A DNA stretch of 23,352 nt, from assembly GCA_024645065.1 (NCBI GenBank), contig JAHEGP010000014.1, positions 1 to 23,352 on the forward strand, given 5' to 3'. A program made the translations under genes and the position numbers. Of the stretch, positions 15,388 to 23,352 are shown in pieces (position 1 is the stretch's first letter; each line of letters starts with the position of its first letter). The DNA is from Cellvibrionales bacterium (GTDB lineage Bacteria; Pseudomonadota; Gammaproteobacteria; Pseudomonadales; JAHEGP01). The notes below the pieces were generated by a model. It was not told the DNA's origin and did no database searches. It saw nothing but the letters and a program-made list of their open reading frames with translations.

Positions 15388-15569
15388 CTCGCAACCTCCA
15401 GTTTTTTGCCGGGCAGAGGGTTTTCGACCTTTCGCAATGACTGCCCTGGCGAAGCCATGAGTTAGCTGCCGCTCCGGTATGACCAGAGGTTCTCGCCGTC
15501 GCCTGATGACTGGCGGTCGTCTGACCCAAACAGGCGATGTAGCGCTAGTATTCCTGAGGTCCAATGGTG

Positions 15570-15618
15570 CCCCGGTTGGAACCGGGGTGCAAGCCCGGGC
15601 TTGCGTATTTTGGGCTTG
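15570..15618. promoter_or_regulatory. two adjacent dyads in the divergent region before the phosphofructokinase gene
   Basis: CCCCGGTT-GG-AACCGGGG (15570-15587) is followed after one base by the perfect 16-bp palindrome GCAAGCCCGGGCTTGC (15589-15604). A further direct copy of GGGCTTG lies at 15612-15618. Dyad centres are 18 bp apart. They lie in the 455-bp gene-free stretch 15388-15842 shared by two divergent genes. No T-run follows, so operator sites are more likely than a terminator. Confidence 0.55.
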
Positions 15619-15842
15619 TCGCCGGCGGTATTAGTGCCGTGCGGCGCCGCTTGACGGTATCGTCAGTAATCCGGCGATTGTCGGTGAGTGCTGCAGCCCA
15701 CCCCAAGACCTGCTCGCTGGTTTTGCGGGTCTGTCGTTCTGGCGCAAGGTTTGGTGTGCCAGGGTTACGCTGGAGCATACAAAAAGCGCAAGCTGTCGCG
15801 TAGAATGGGTAATCTCACCCCATGGCAAAAACAGGAATTATC

Positions 15843-17105
15843 ATGGCCAAGAAAAATGCCTTTTATGCTCAGTCCGGCGGAGTTACTGCCGTTATCAATG
15901 CCTCGGCCTGCGGCTTGCTGGAAGCCGCGCGGGAACACAAGGGCGAGATAGGTAAAGTCTATGCCGGCAAAAACGGCATCATCGGTGCGCTGCGTGAGGA
16001 GCTTATCGATACTTCCCGGGAAAGTCCCAGTGCCATCGCGGGCTTGCGACATACCCCGGCTGGAGCCTTCGGGTCCTGTCGCTACAAGTTGAAAAGCCTG
16101 GAGGAAAACAGGGCCGAGTACGAGCGGCTTATCGAGGTGTTCAGGGCACACGATATTGGCTATTTCTTTTACAACGGCGGTGGTGATTCGGCGGATACCT
16201 GCTTGAAGGTGTCGCAGTTGTCGGAGCAAATGGGCTTTCCGATCCAGGCCATTCATATCCCTAAAACAGTCGACAATGACCTGCCATTTACCGATAACAG
16301 CCCGGGCTTCGGTTCGGTGGCCAAGTATGTCGCGGTTTCCACCCTGGAAGCGGGGCTCGATGTGGCCTCGATGAGCGAAACCTCGACCAAGGTTTTTATA
16401 CTCGAGGTCATGGGGCGGCACGCGGGCTGGATTGCCGCTGCGGGCGGCCTTGCCGCCACCGCCGAGGGCGAACCACCACATATCATCCTGTTTCCGGAGG
16501 TCCCATTCAATCAGCTCAGGTTTTTGCGCAAGGTGAAGCAGTGCGTCAGTAAATACGGCTACTGTGTGGTCGTGGCATCGGAGGGGACGCTGAATGCAGA
16601 CGGCACCTTGTTGGCCGATGCCGGCACTACCGACGCCTTCGGCCATAAGCAGTTGGGCGGAGTAGCGCCCACCCTCGCGGGCCTGATCAAGCAAGAGCTG
16701 GGTTACAAGTACCACTGGGCGCTTGCAGATTATTTGCAGCGTTCCGCTCGGCATATTGCATCGGCCACCGATGTCGAACAAGCCTATGCAGTGGGCAGGG
16801 CGGCGCTGGAATATGCTTTGGCCGGCAAGAATGCGGTAATGGTGACTATAGAGCGCGGCAAGGGCAAAAAGTATTCATGGTCGCTGGGAGAGGCACCGCT
16901 GGAGCAGGTGGCGAATGTTGAACAGAAGATGCCGCGCAACTTCATCAGTCGCGATGGCATGAATATTACCGAACAGGCGCGGGATTACCTGTCACCGTTG
17001 ATTGCCGGGGAAGACTATCCTCCCTACCGCAATGGTCTTCCCGAGGTGACAAAACTGAAGAAGGTACTGGTAGAGAAAAAACTGAAGAGGGGTTTCAAGG
17101 TGTAG
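15843..17105 (+). CDS. pyrophosphate-type 6-phosphofructokinase
   Basis: This 420-residue enzyme is a PFK of the PPi-using group. It phosphorylates fructose 6-phosphate to the 1,6-bisphosphate, reversibly if PPi is the donor, linking glycolysis and gluconeogenesis. The phosphate-donor loop reads NGGGDS (111-116), with the Asp at the position that is Gly in ATP enzymes. PKTVDND (140-146) has the Lys typical of PPi enzymes where ATP enzymes have Gly. MGRHAGW (190-196) binds the sugar phosphate. ATG 15843 has an AGGA ribosome binding site 6 nt upstream; the in-frame ATG 15822 (7 residues more) lacks one. A TAGAAT -10-like box at 15801-15806 could be its promoter. Donor specificity is inferred from motifs. 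Confidence 0.9.
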   Translation: MAKKNAFYAQSGGVTAVINASACGLLEAAREHKGEIGKVYAGKNGIIGALREELIDTSRESPSAIAGLRHTPAGAFGSCRYKLKSLEENRAEYERLIEVFRAHDIGYFFYNGGGDSADTCLKVSQLSEQMGFPIQAIHIPKTVDNDLPFTDNSPGFGSVAKYVAVSTLEAGLDVASMSETSTKVFILEVMGRHAGWIAAAGGLAATAEGEPPHIILFPEVPFNQLRFLRKVKQCVSKYGYCVVVASEGTLNADGTLLADAGTTDAFGHKQLGGVAPTLAGLIKQELGYKYHWALADYLQRSARHIASATDVEQAYAVGRAALEYALAGKNAVMVTIERGKGKKYSWSLGEAPLEQVANVEQKMPRNFISRDGMNITEQARDYLSPLIAGEDYPPYRNGLPEVTKLKKVLVEKKLKRGFKV

Positions 17106-17160
17106 CGGTTTCTCCGTTACCCCGAAGTTCCTGGCCAGCAGCTCAGAGGGGTATCGTCAC

Positions 17161-18159
17161 TCAGGGTTTTCGGTCCAGCGTAATCCGTGAGTGGGCAGCA
17201 CTTTTTTTGGGCGAGTCGTGGAGCGGTTGCTCACAATGCGGGCAGATAATTCTTCGGCTTATATGGCGGGTCGCGGTATTGAAAATAAGGGCGGCATCTT
17301 CATGGCTGAGACCCAGGTCGACGCGCAACTGCTCTAATTCCTTCTTTTCTGAATCGCTGACATCGCCATCCTGCAGGTACTCCGACAACTTGGTTTTGTA
17401 TTCGCGCCGGCTGCGATGTACGTAGTCGGAAAAAGCCGAAGCGAGGATGCCCGCTGGCAGGGCGACCATGCCCATGCCGATAACCGTGATGCAGCCACCA
17501 AAAAATTTCCCCATGGGTGTAATGGGGGTCACGTCTCCGTAGCCCACGGTTGTGAGGGTAGCCATTGCCCACCACATGGAATCGGGGATGCTACCGAACG
17601 CATCGGGCTGGATTTGATGCTCGATGAGGTAGATGCCGCTGGATGCCAGCATCAGCAGCACCAGCAGAATAAACAGCGCCGCGAACAATGAGCTGGCCTC
17701 CTCCTTCAGTACCGACAATAAAATATTCATGGCGCCGGAGTAACGGGTAAGCTTGAAAATACGCAGCAGCCTTACCACTCTCAGGAAGCGCAGGTCGATA
17801 CTCACAAAGAACATCAGGTAGAACGGCAGGATCGCCAGGAGGTCGATTAACGCCATTGGCGACAGCGCGTATTTTAGCCGCGTCTGCCCGCTTCGATGAC
17901 CGTCTTCTCCTCGAATCTCCGGCGCGGTCCAGAGGCGGAGCAGGTATTCGATGGTAAATATTGCGACCGAGAAGACTTCAATCCGGTAGAATTCCTGCGC
18001 GTATTGATTGCCGTATCTGGGCACGGACTCCAGCACGATTGCGATGACATTCAGCACGATCAGGGCGATAAGAAAAATATCGACAGAGCGGCCGAGGAGG
18101 TCGTTTTCGCGGTGCGGTTGGAGAAGTTCCGCAATACGTTGTCGTAGCGCGTGCGCCAT
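17161..18159 (-). CDS. voltage-gated-type potassium channel
   Basis: This 332-residue inner-membrane protein has six membrane segments: a voltage-sensor module S1-S4 (about 27-145) with S4 RFLRVVRLLRIFKLTR at 124-139 carrying regularly spaced Arg, then a pore module with the K+ selectivity filter TTVGYGD at 203-209. The cytoplasmic C-terminus has a charged coiled-coil-like stretch (about 250-285) and a short segment with a single CPHC pair (306-309) near HISRRIICPHCEQPLH, a possible half zinc site. ATG 18159 is chosen for its GGAG ribosome binding site 5 nt away; the open frame starts 31 codons earlier. It is convergent with the phosphofructokinase gene. Confidence 0.9.
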   Translation of the reverse strand: MAHALRQRIAELLQPHRENDLLGRSVDIFLIALIVLNVIAIVLESVPRYGNQYAQEFYRIEVFSVAIFTIEYLLRLWTAPEIRGEDGHRSGQTRLKYALSPMALIDLLAILPFYLMFFVSIDLRFLRVVRLLRIFKLTRYSGAMNILLSVLKEEASSLFAALFILLVLLMLASSGIYLIEHQIQPDAFGSIPDSMWWAMATLTTVGYGDVTPITPMGKFFGGCITVIGMGMVALPAGILASAFSDYVHRSRREYKTKLSEYLQDGDVSDSEKKELEQLRVDLGLSHEDAALIFNTATRHISRRIICPHCEQPLHDSPKKSAAHSRITLDRKP

Positions 18160-18485
18160 CGTGACTCCAGTGTCAGCCGGGCCCGGCAAAGTTCTGCTGG
18201 TGTTGCCGGCCGGGCATACAAAGATTGGCAGCCGCCCCGCGTTCGCAGTCACCCCCCCTGGCAGTGCCGGGGTTTCGTAGGATAACTGCCTTCACCGGTT
18301 TTCGCGGTCCCGGGGCACAATGTCCCTGGCCGCTGAATTGTATTTGGCGCCGGTCACAGGGCCCAATTTGAACCCGGTAATGTCAAATATACAACACGAT
18401 GGCCGATTGGTGTGGTATTCATGGCAAGGTTCGAATGCTTATTGGTCTCCGGTCACGATACCAATTTGCCGGGAATTTTCAAATT

Positions 18486-20003
18486 TTATTGGCCTGTCAC
18501 GGAAATTGCTATTGCCTCGGGACCGAGCGGTATGTCGAGATACAACCAGACACCCAATAGAGCAGTCCAGCCCAACAACAGTACCAGGGAATAGGGAAGC
18601 ATCAGGGCAATGATGGTGCCTATGCCGGCATTGGGCTGATAGCGCTGGGCAAAGGCAACCACGATGCCAAAGTAGGGCATTAGCGGTGTTATGATGTTGG
18701 TGCTGCTATCACCGATCCGGTAAGCCGCTTGCACGGCCTCCGGGGCGACGCCATAGAGCAGCAGCATCGGGACGAATACCGGCGCGATGACGCTCCACTT
18801 TGCCGATGCACTCCCTATGAGAAGGTTGATGGCTGCCGCCAATGGAACAAACAGTAGTAGCACCAGTGTGCTATCCAACTGGCTTGCCTGCAGTAATTCG
18901 GCGCCACTAATGGCGGTAATCAGTCCGAGTTGGGTCCAGGCAAAATAATTGACGAACTGGGCGGCGAAAAACATCAGTACCAGATAGCCAGCCATCAGGC
19001 GCATCGCGCTTTCCATACTTTCAATGATGTCCTTGCCGCCGCTGAAACGGCCACTTGCCAAGCCGAACACACTGCCTGCAAGGGCGAAATACAGGGCAAT
19101 AATGGTAACAATGCCTTTGATGAACGGGCCACTCAAAATACTGCCCCGATCATCCCTCAGCCAACCGGTTTCCGGCACCAGCGCCAGCGCCAGCAACACG
19201 CTAAAACCCGCACTGGCCACCGCCACATAGCGTAGCGCCTTCCTGTCACGGGGCTCGAGCGTCAGGGATGCAGTTTCCGGTGGCTCAGCATCGAAGTGTT
19301 CAGGCAGGCGCGCAATGGTGATTTTCTCGGTAACCTGCGCCACCAGCCAGGCAACGATCAGGGTGGATGCCGCCATAAAGTAGTAATTGGCGGCGGGACT
19401 TACATTGGCAGAACTATCGACCAGCCTGGCCGCTTCGGTAGAAATGCCGGATAGCATGGCATCGAGGGGTCCGATGGCGAGATTCGCACTGTAACCGGCT
19501 GATACGCCCGCAAAGGCTGTCGCAATGCCCGCCAGCGGAGGTCGACCGGAAGCAGCAAAAAGCGCTGCAGCCAGGGGAATCAATACGACATAGCCGGAAT
19601 CGGCGGCAAGGCTTGACAGTACCCCCGCCAGGGCAACGAACCAGCTGAGCGCAGCGGGCGTCGCGACATTGACGAGGCCGCGCAGCAGCGCGCTGAGCAT
19701 GCCCGACTGTTCCGCGATACCGATTCCCAACATGGCGACCAGCACGGTGCCCACCGGCGCGAAACCGGTAAAATTGCTAACAGCCTCGGTAAGGATTCGC
19801 TGCAGGCCCTCCCGGGATACCATGTTGAAAACTACCACCGGCTCGCCACTGACCGGGTGGCTGGTGCTCAAACCGGTGGCCGAGAATAGCCACGATAGCA
19901 GAATGACCAGCAGGCTCAGGTAGACGAAAAGGAGAGTCGGGTGGGGAATGCGGTTGCCGAGAGTTTCCACCCTGTCGAGCCAACTGCCAGATGTGCTAAT
20001 CAT
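18486..20003 (-). CDS. AbgT family transporter
   Basis: This integral membrane protein of about 505 residues belongs to the AbgT family (AbgT, MtrF, YdaH). These proteins import p-aminobenzoyl-glutamate or export folate-type metabolites and sulfonamides. Typical features are the start DRVETLGNRIPHPTLLFVYL, the helix SLAADSGYVVLIPL, the unwound AGVSAGYSANLAIGPLDAMLSGISTEAA segment, a second hairpin with SAKWSVIAPVFVPMLL, and RIGDSSTNIITPLMPYF. ATG 20003 follows an AGGGGAG ribosome binding site at a longish spacing of about 11 nt. ATG 20024, 7 codons upstream, is possible. It is a single gene, and substrate and direction cannot be told from sequence. The 233-bp gap to the K+ channel gene holds no gene. 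Confidence 0.92.
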   Translation of the reverse strand: MISTSGSWLDRVETLGNRIPHPTLLFVYLSLLVILLSWLFSATGLSTSHPVSGEPVVVFNMVSREGLQRILTEAVSNFTGFAPVGTVLVAMLGIGIAEQSGMLSALLRGLVNVATPAALSWFVALAGVLSSLAADSGYVVLIPLAAALFAASGRPPLAGIATAFAGVSAGYSANLAIGPLDAMLSGISTEAARLVDSSANVSPAANYYFMAASTLIVAWLVAQVTEKITIARLPEHFDAEPPETASLTLEPRDRKALRYVAVASAGFSVLLALALVPETGWLRDDRGSILSGPFIKGIVTIIALYFALAGSVFGLASGRFSGGKDIIESMESAMRLMAGYLVLMFFAAQFVNYFAWTQLGLITAISGAELLQASQLDSTLVLLLFVPLAAAINLLIGSASAKWSVIAPVFVPMLLLYGVAPEAVQAAYRIGDSSTNIITPLMPYFGIVVAFAQRYQPNAGIGTIIALMLPYSLVLLLGWTALLGVWLYLDIPLGPEAIAISVTGQ

Positions 20004-20152
20004 AGGTGTCGCAGCTCCCCTCATTCTTTGACCGGCGGTATGGCGAGCCCCATGCTCCGCCCGCGGGCAGTGTACTGATTGCTATTGGGTATATCAAAGC
20101 TGTGGCGGCGCACTCGAACCTTACTCACTGTCGATCAAAGCTCGATGGGGCT

Positions 20153-20161
20153 TGTTATACT
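20153..20161 (+). promoter_or_regulatory. extended -10 promoter element before the thioesterase gene
   Basis: TGTTATACT (TG-N-TATACT) fits an extended -10 element about 55 bp upstream of ATG 20216. The -35 region at 17 bp spacing (GATCAA) is poor, as is common for extended -10 promoters. Confidence 0.4.
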
Positions 20162-20215
20162 GGTGTTTTGGTCGGACCCGCTTGTAACCGCAACACATCA
20201 CGCAGCAGGTGACGC

Positions 20216-20674
20216 ATGCCCGATTATGCCAGTATATTGAACACCATTGTCGAGGGTTCGCTGGAGCAATCCGCCCTGTCATCGGCGGCGGCGCGCTGCC
20301 TGGGTACCCCACGACTGCTGCACTGGCGACCCGGAGAGGCGCGAGCGAGCTGGCAGTTGAACGCGAAGTACCTCAACAGCCGAGGGTTTCTGTTTGGCGG
20401 CTACTACGCGGTATTGGCGGACTTTGTGCTGGCCTATGCCGCGATGACTGTACTTGAGCGGGACGAGCAATATGTTACCCAGGATCTGGCGGTTTCGTAT
20501 TACAAGCCGATTGCCAGCGGAACCCTGTATTTTGTGGCCGAAGTCGTGACGCGTACCCGGTCACGCATCTGTGTGCAATGCCGGGTGCTGGATGAATTCG
20601 ACAATCTGCTGGCGCTGGCGTCTGCGACCCAACACGTTCGTCCCTTTGCAGGAGAAGTCCCGGCTAACGGATGA
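20216..20674 (+). CDS. PaaI-like hotdog thioesterase
   Basis: This 152-residue protein is a single hotdog domain of the PaaI/YbgC-like thioesterase group that hydrolyses acyl-CoA-type thioesters. The region NSRGFLFGGYYAVLADFVLAYA (about 54-75) is the hotdog helix with its conserved Gly-Gly. The usual HGG reads FGG, so the common His is absent. It is followed by the strands TQDLAVSYYKPIASG and GTLYFVAEVVTRTRSRICVQCRV. An AGGTGA ribosome binding site precedes ATG 20216. Its 3' end overlaps that of the convergent exonuclease gene by 11 bp. The acyl substrate is unknown. Confidence 0.85.
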   Translation: MPDYASILNTIVEGSLEQSALSSAAARCLGTPRLLHWRPGEARASWQLNAKYLNSRGFLFGGYYAVLADFVLAYAAMTVLERDEQYVTQDLAVSYYKPIASGTLYFVAEVVTRTRSRICVQCRVLDEFDNLLALASATQHVRPFAGEVPANG

Positions 20675-21335
20675 GGTCTCGCAGGGATAACTTGCCGCTA
20701 CCGCTGCGATTTGTCAGCTGCGCCAGCAGCAGTTCTGCGGTTGCCAGTGCGTCAACCAGCGCGTTATGTCCCGGGTAGTGGGGCAAGTTATAGCGGGTGC
20801 GGCAGTTGGCCAGGCGCAGGCCGTTTTTCGGTGGCACAGAACCCTGGCGGATCATCCTGCGCTGCTCCATCTGGAGTGTGTCGATATAGGGCAATAACAG
20901 CGGTGTCTGGTACAACTTGCAGCTGACCTGGTTGAGGAAGGACAGATCCAGCACGGCGTGATGGAATACCAGTATTCGGCCCCGAGCCACCTCCAGGAAA
21001 CGCTCCATCATGGCCTCCCTGCTGATGCCAGCGACCAGCTCGCAGTCACGCAGTTGGTGAATGGTTGCGCTTTGACCTACCCCCCGCTCGCTGCAGAGTA
21101 AATAGTGCTCGGCCGTGCTGAGCTTGATGCCGGCATTGGCTATCACCACCCAGCCGATACTCAGCATCTCTCCCTCAGCCGCAGACAATGCCGAGGTTTC
21201 AGTGTCCGCCACCAGAAACTCCAACTTGCGCCAATCGGTGCCGCCTGCGGGGTATGTTCCTGACCAGCATTTGGCGAGGGCAGGGCTATTGGACTTGCGA
21301 CCATACCAGGCCCTTTTCAGTTTCAGGCCCATCAT
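20664..21335 (-). CDS. DEDDh 3'-5' exonuclease (DnaQ-like)
   Basis: This 223-residue protein has the three exonuclease motifs of the DEDDh family: ExoI DTETSAL with D44 and E46, ExoII HHAVLDLSFL with D130, and ExoIII GHNALVDALATAEL with H190 and D195. The catalytic set is complete, so it is probably an active 3'-5' DNA or RNA exonuclease. It resembles the DnaQ epsilon domain but is shorter and lacks the C-terminal polymerase-binding part. It is not the replicative proofreading subunit by context. Its ATG overlaps the TAA of the upstream DUF294 gene by 1 bp (TAATG), indicating translational coupling in a two-gene operon. Confidence 0.9.
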   Translation of the reverse strand: MMGLKLKRAWYGRKSNSPALAKCWSGTYPAGGTDWRKLEFLVADTETSALSAAEGEMLSIGWVVIANAGIKLSTAEHYLLCSERGVGQSATIHQLRDCELVAGISREAMMERFLEVARGRILVFHHAVLDLSFLNQVSCKLYQTPLLLPYIDTLQMEQRRMIRQGSVPPKNGLRLANCRTRYNLPHYPGHNALVDALATAELLLAQLTNRSGSGKLSLRDLIR

Positions 21336-23203
21336 TAGCCAAAGCCTGCCCTGAATTTCAAGCGCACCGCTGTTTGAGCGTCATCGACAATAGTGAAAGC
21401 ATCCCGCAACTGTTCTTTCGCCAGCTTTGGTAGATCCTTGGGGCTGCAAAGGTTGGTGGTCTTCTCGCCGCGGGCGACCTGCTTGGCCTGGGATTTGATT
21501 CGAAGTTGCATGATAAAGTGCAATGCATCCTGCAGGTTGCGGCTGTCGTTTATCGTTAACATTTTGTTACTCGCCAGCTCCTTGAGGCGTTCGTCGGTAT
21601 TGACCGCCGTGATCTTATGGGCGAGGGCGTGGATGCGAACGATATCGATGATAGGAATCACGCCACGTTTCTTCAGGTCGAGGGTGTCACGATGCTCTCC
21701 ATTGCGCTCTACCAGAAAACGCCTGAATATTCCCAGCGGCGCAGGTGCATCGAGTACGTTGGCTGCGAGGGCGGCGAGGAAAATGCCATTACGCGAGACT
21801 GTTTCCAGCATATATTGCTGTAATTGGCGGCATAATTCGGCATCGCCATAAACGGCCCGCAGATCGAAAAAGATGCTGACCCGCATTACGGCGCCCGGCG
21901 TGGGTGAGTTCGTCCAGCGATCGACGGTGCGCTTCCAGCCATTGAGGGTTTGGCGCCATTCGTCGGTAGTTGCCATCACCTCGCCCGGGCAGTAGACATA
22001 GCCACAGGCATCCAGGCCATCGCAAATGGCATGCGCCATTTTTTCGAACCAGGGCTTGTGTTCGTCCTTGAGTTCGTTGGCTATCAACAAGCCGTTATCC
22101 TGGTCAGCATTGATAAGCTGTTCGCTCCGCGCCTGGGAGCCGAACCCGAGCCAACAGAAGGATACCGGTGCCGGCCCGGCTTCCTCCATGTAGAGCTCTA
22201 TCAGGCGGGTGGTAACAGCATCACTGATGGCGGTGAGAATATGCCCTACCTGGTTGGCCCGCACCCCCGCATTGACCCATTGCACCAGCAGGTTGGGCAT
22301 ATTCTTGACTACCGCCCTGAGTCCTTCAATGTCTTTCTGTCGGGATACATGCTGCACCAGGTATACCGGGTCATCCTGGCGTGCGAGCATCATATCCGAC
22401 GTGGTGATAATGCCGACCAGCTTGCCATCGTCGATGATGGGAAGGTGGTGGTAACCCTGCTGGGTCATAAACAGGGTCGCGTCAAAAACCGTTGAATTGG
22501 ATCCGATGCCCTGTGGATCCCGGGTCATCACCCGGGATATTTCCTGGTCGGCGGGCATATCGGTGGCGAGCACCCGTGATCGCAGGTCACGATCGGTGAC
22601 GATTCCGCAGACATGGTCGCCATCCATGACGATGGCAGACGAAACCCGGCGCTCGCTCATTGCCCTTGCCACCGCGGCAATGGTATCGGTGTGCTTCACG
22701 CTAAGCACATTCTTGCTCATGAGCGATTCGATCTGGCGCATCATGCTGCTGGGGACGGGTTCATGCCGGGCGGCACGCCGCAGTCGCCGGCTACGCTGGC
22801 TGGTGAAGAAGCGATCGACATACCGGTGCTTGTTGCGCAGCCAGTGATAGTGCTCGTCGTCTAGCAGGTAAATCAGGCAATCCTCGATGACGCTGGCGAT
22901 GATATGCTCTTCTTTATTGATGCTGGAAAGGTTAAAACATTCACCCTCACCGAGCCGATCGACCAGGCGATTCTGGTCATCGCGCAGCTCGATCGCCCCG
23001 CTCCGCACTACGCGCAGGCCATCCTGGTCTCTATCGAGGTCAAACACGTAGCCCTGGTTGTAATAAGTGATTTCCAGCTGGGCCACTACTTTGGTGAAGT
23101 CACTCGCTGGCAAGTCGTTGAATGGCAGGCAGTCGCGCAGGAAATCTGCCACCATATTCAATTCCGGGCTGTCTATCTCCGGGGCAGGGCTGGTTTCGTT
23201 CAT
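21335..23203 (-). CDS. cNMP-binding/CBS/DUF294 nucleotidyltransferase-like protein
   Basis: This 622-residue regulatory-type protein has four parts: a cyclic-nucleotide-binding-like domain (about 22-120), a CBS pair (about 159-275) with ligand-type motifs VTDRDLRSR and ITTSDMM, a DUF294 nucleotidyltransferase-like domain (about 300-435) with GSQARSEQ at 355-362 and the metal-binding D367-D369 pair, and a C-terminal DUF294_C helical domain (about 465-610). The nucleotidyltransferase part resembles the GlnD type and keeps its catalytic residues. It probably senses nucleotides and may modify a protein or small molecule; the target is unknown. It is cytoplasmic. It is coupled to the downstream DEDDh exonuclease by TAATG, a pairing known in other gammaproteobacteria. 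Confidence 0.9.
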   Translation of the reverse strand: MNETSPAPEIDSPELNMVADFLRDCLPFNDLPASDFTKVVAQLEITYYNQGYVFDLDRDQDGLRVVRSGAIELRDDQNRLVDRLGEGECFNLSSINKEEHIIASVIEDCLIYLLDDEHYHWLRNKHRYVDRFFTSQRSRRLRRAARHEPVPSSMMRQIESLMSKNVLSVKHTDTIAAVARAMSERRVSSAIVMDGDHVCGIVTDRDLRSRVLATDMPADQEISRVMTRDPQGIGSNSTVFDATLFMTQQGYHHLPIIDDGKLVGIITTSDMMLARQDDPVYLVQHVSRQKDIEGLRAVVKNMPNLLVQWVNAGVRANQVGHILTAISDAVTTRLIELYMEEAGPAPVSFCWLGFGSQARSEQLINADQDNGLLIANELKDEHKPWFEKMAHAICDGLDACGYVYCPGEVMATTDEWRQTLNGWKRTVDRWTNSPTPGAVMRVSIFFDLRAVYGDAELCRQLQQYMLETVSRNGIFLAALAANVLDAPAPLGIFRRFLVERNGEHRDTLDLKKRGVIPIIDIVRIHALAHKITAVNTDERLKELASNKMLTINDSRNLQDALHFIMQLRIKSQAKQVARGEKTTNLCSPKDLPKLAKEQLRDAFTIVDDAQTAVRLKFRAGFG

Positions 23204-23244
23204 ATTCGTACTAGTACTCTTTCAGGGTGATATTGTCGCATGCA

Positions 23245-23337
23245 GAGCTTACCAGATGATTCAAGTCAAGGCGTAGCCTGCAGGTGGCGCGCCCTTTTCA
23301 AAGGCTGCAACGATGGATTGGAGCATCTGGTAAGCTC
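23245..23337. repeat. 14-bp inverted repeat with 65-bp spacer at the right edge
   Basis: GAGCTTACCAGATG (23245-23258) and CATCTGGTAAGCTC (23324-23337) are a perfect inverted repeat. The spacer holds a further AGCCT/AGGCT pair and the palindrome GGCGCGCC (23286-23293). It lies 42 bp upstream of the DUF294 gene start (minus strand), so it is in its promoter or leader region. It could be a structured leader, a pair of operators, or a small mobile-element remnant. Confidence 0.55.
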
Positions 23338-23352
23338 CCTCCGGGCGGACCG

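Noticed and set aside
18255..18272. GC-rich hairpin between the AbgT and K+ channel genes
   Set aside because: The stem contains a bulge and no T-run follows on either strand, so neither a terminator nor an operator can be supported.
23208..23217. 10-bp palindrome GTACTAGTAC next to the DUF294 start
   Set aside because: It is short and lies in the ribosome-binding region; chance is enough to explain it.

Overview
The window (about 58% GC by eye, all genes dense and on both strands) looks like a chromosomal segment of a gammaproteobacterium, most likely a marine or halotolerant one of the Cellvibrionales/Halieaceae or Pseudomonas-like kind. This rests on the NAGGN osmolyte operon, RlmG, the PPi-type phosphofructokinase, the DUF294/exonuclease pair and Rap1a-type and DUF4136 proteins. 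No genome-level placement is possible from the sequence alone. There is no rRNA, CRISPR array, transposase or phage gene; one tRNA (Leu, UAA) is present.

Left part (1-6150). After the first 33 codons of a Lys/Ala-rich protein on the minus strand comes a tightly packed minus-strand operon for the compatible solute N-acetylglutaminylglutamine amide (NAGGN): an asparagine-synthase-like amidotransferase, a GNAT/ATP-grasp synthetase, and two tandem M42-family peptidases. The genes are 3 bp apart or share ATGA overlaps. The usual locus carries one M42 peptidase. Here there are two divergent paralogs, and one has Ser in place of the second Glu of the active-site Glu-Glu pair. This is the most interesting coding observation in the window.

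Middle (6150-15400). A secreted Rap1a/Tai-like protein stands alone. A 683-bp gene-free stretch contains a perfect nested palindrome. Next come a PAP2-GtrA fusion membrane protein translationally coupled to a family 9 glycosyltransferase (a lipid-linked sugar/envelope pair), tRNA-Leu, the 23S rRNA methyltransferase RlmG, a low-complexity lipoprotein, a DUF4136 lipoprotein, a stand-alone AarF/ABC1 kinase-like protein, and an unrecognised 98-residue protein.

Right part (15400-23352). A dyad-rich intergenic region precedes a pyrophosphate-type phosphofructokinase. It is followed by a voltage-gated-type K+ channel, an AbgT-family transporter, a PaaI-like hotdog thioesterase, and a two-gene operon of a cNMP-binding/CBS/DUF294 nucleotidyltransferase-like protein and a DEDDh 3'-5' exonuclease. 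A long 14-bp inverted repeat lies just upstream of that operon at the right edge.

The genes are mostly independent housekeeping or envelope units. The clear functional groups are NAGGN osmolyte metabolism (the K+ channel may belong to the same osmotic physiology, which is only inference), the PAP2-GtrA/GT9 pair, and the DUF294/exonuclease pair.
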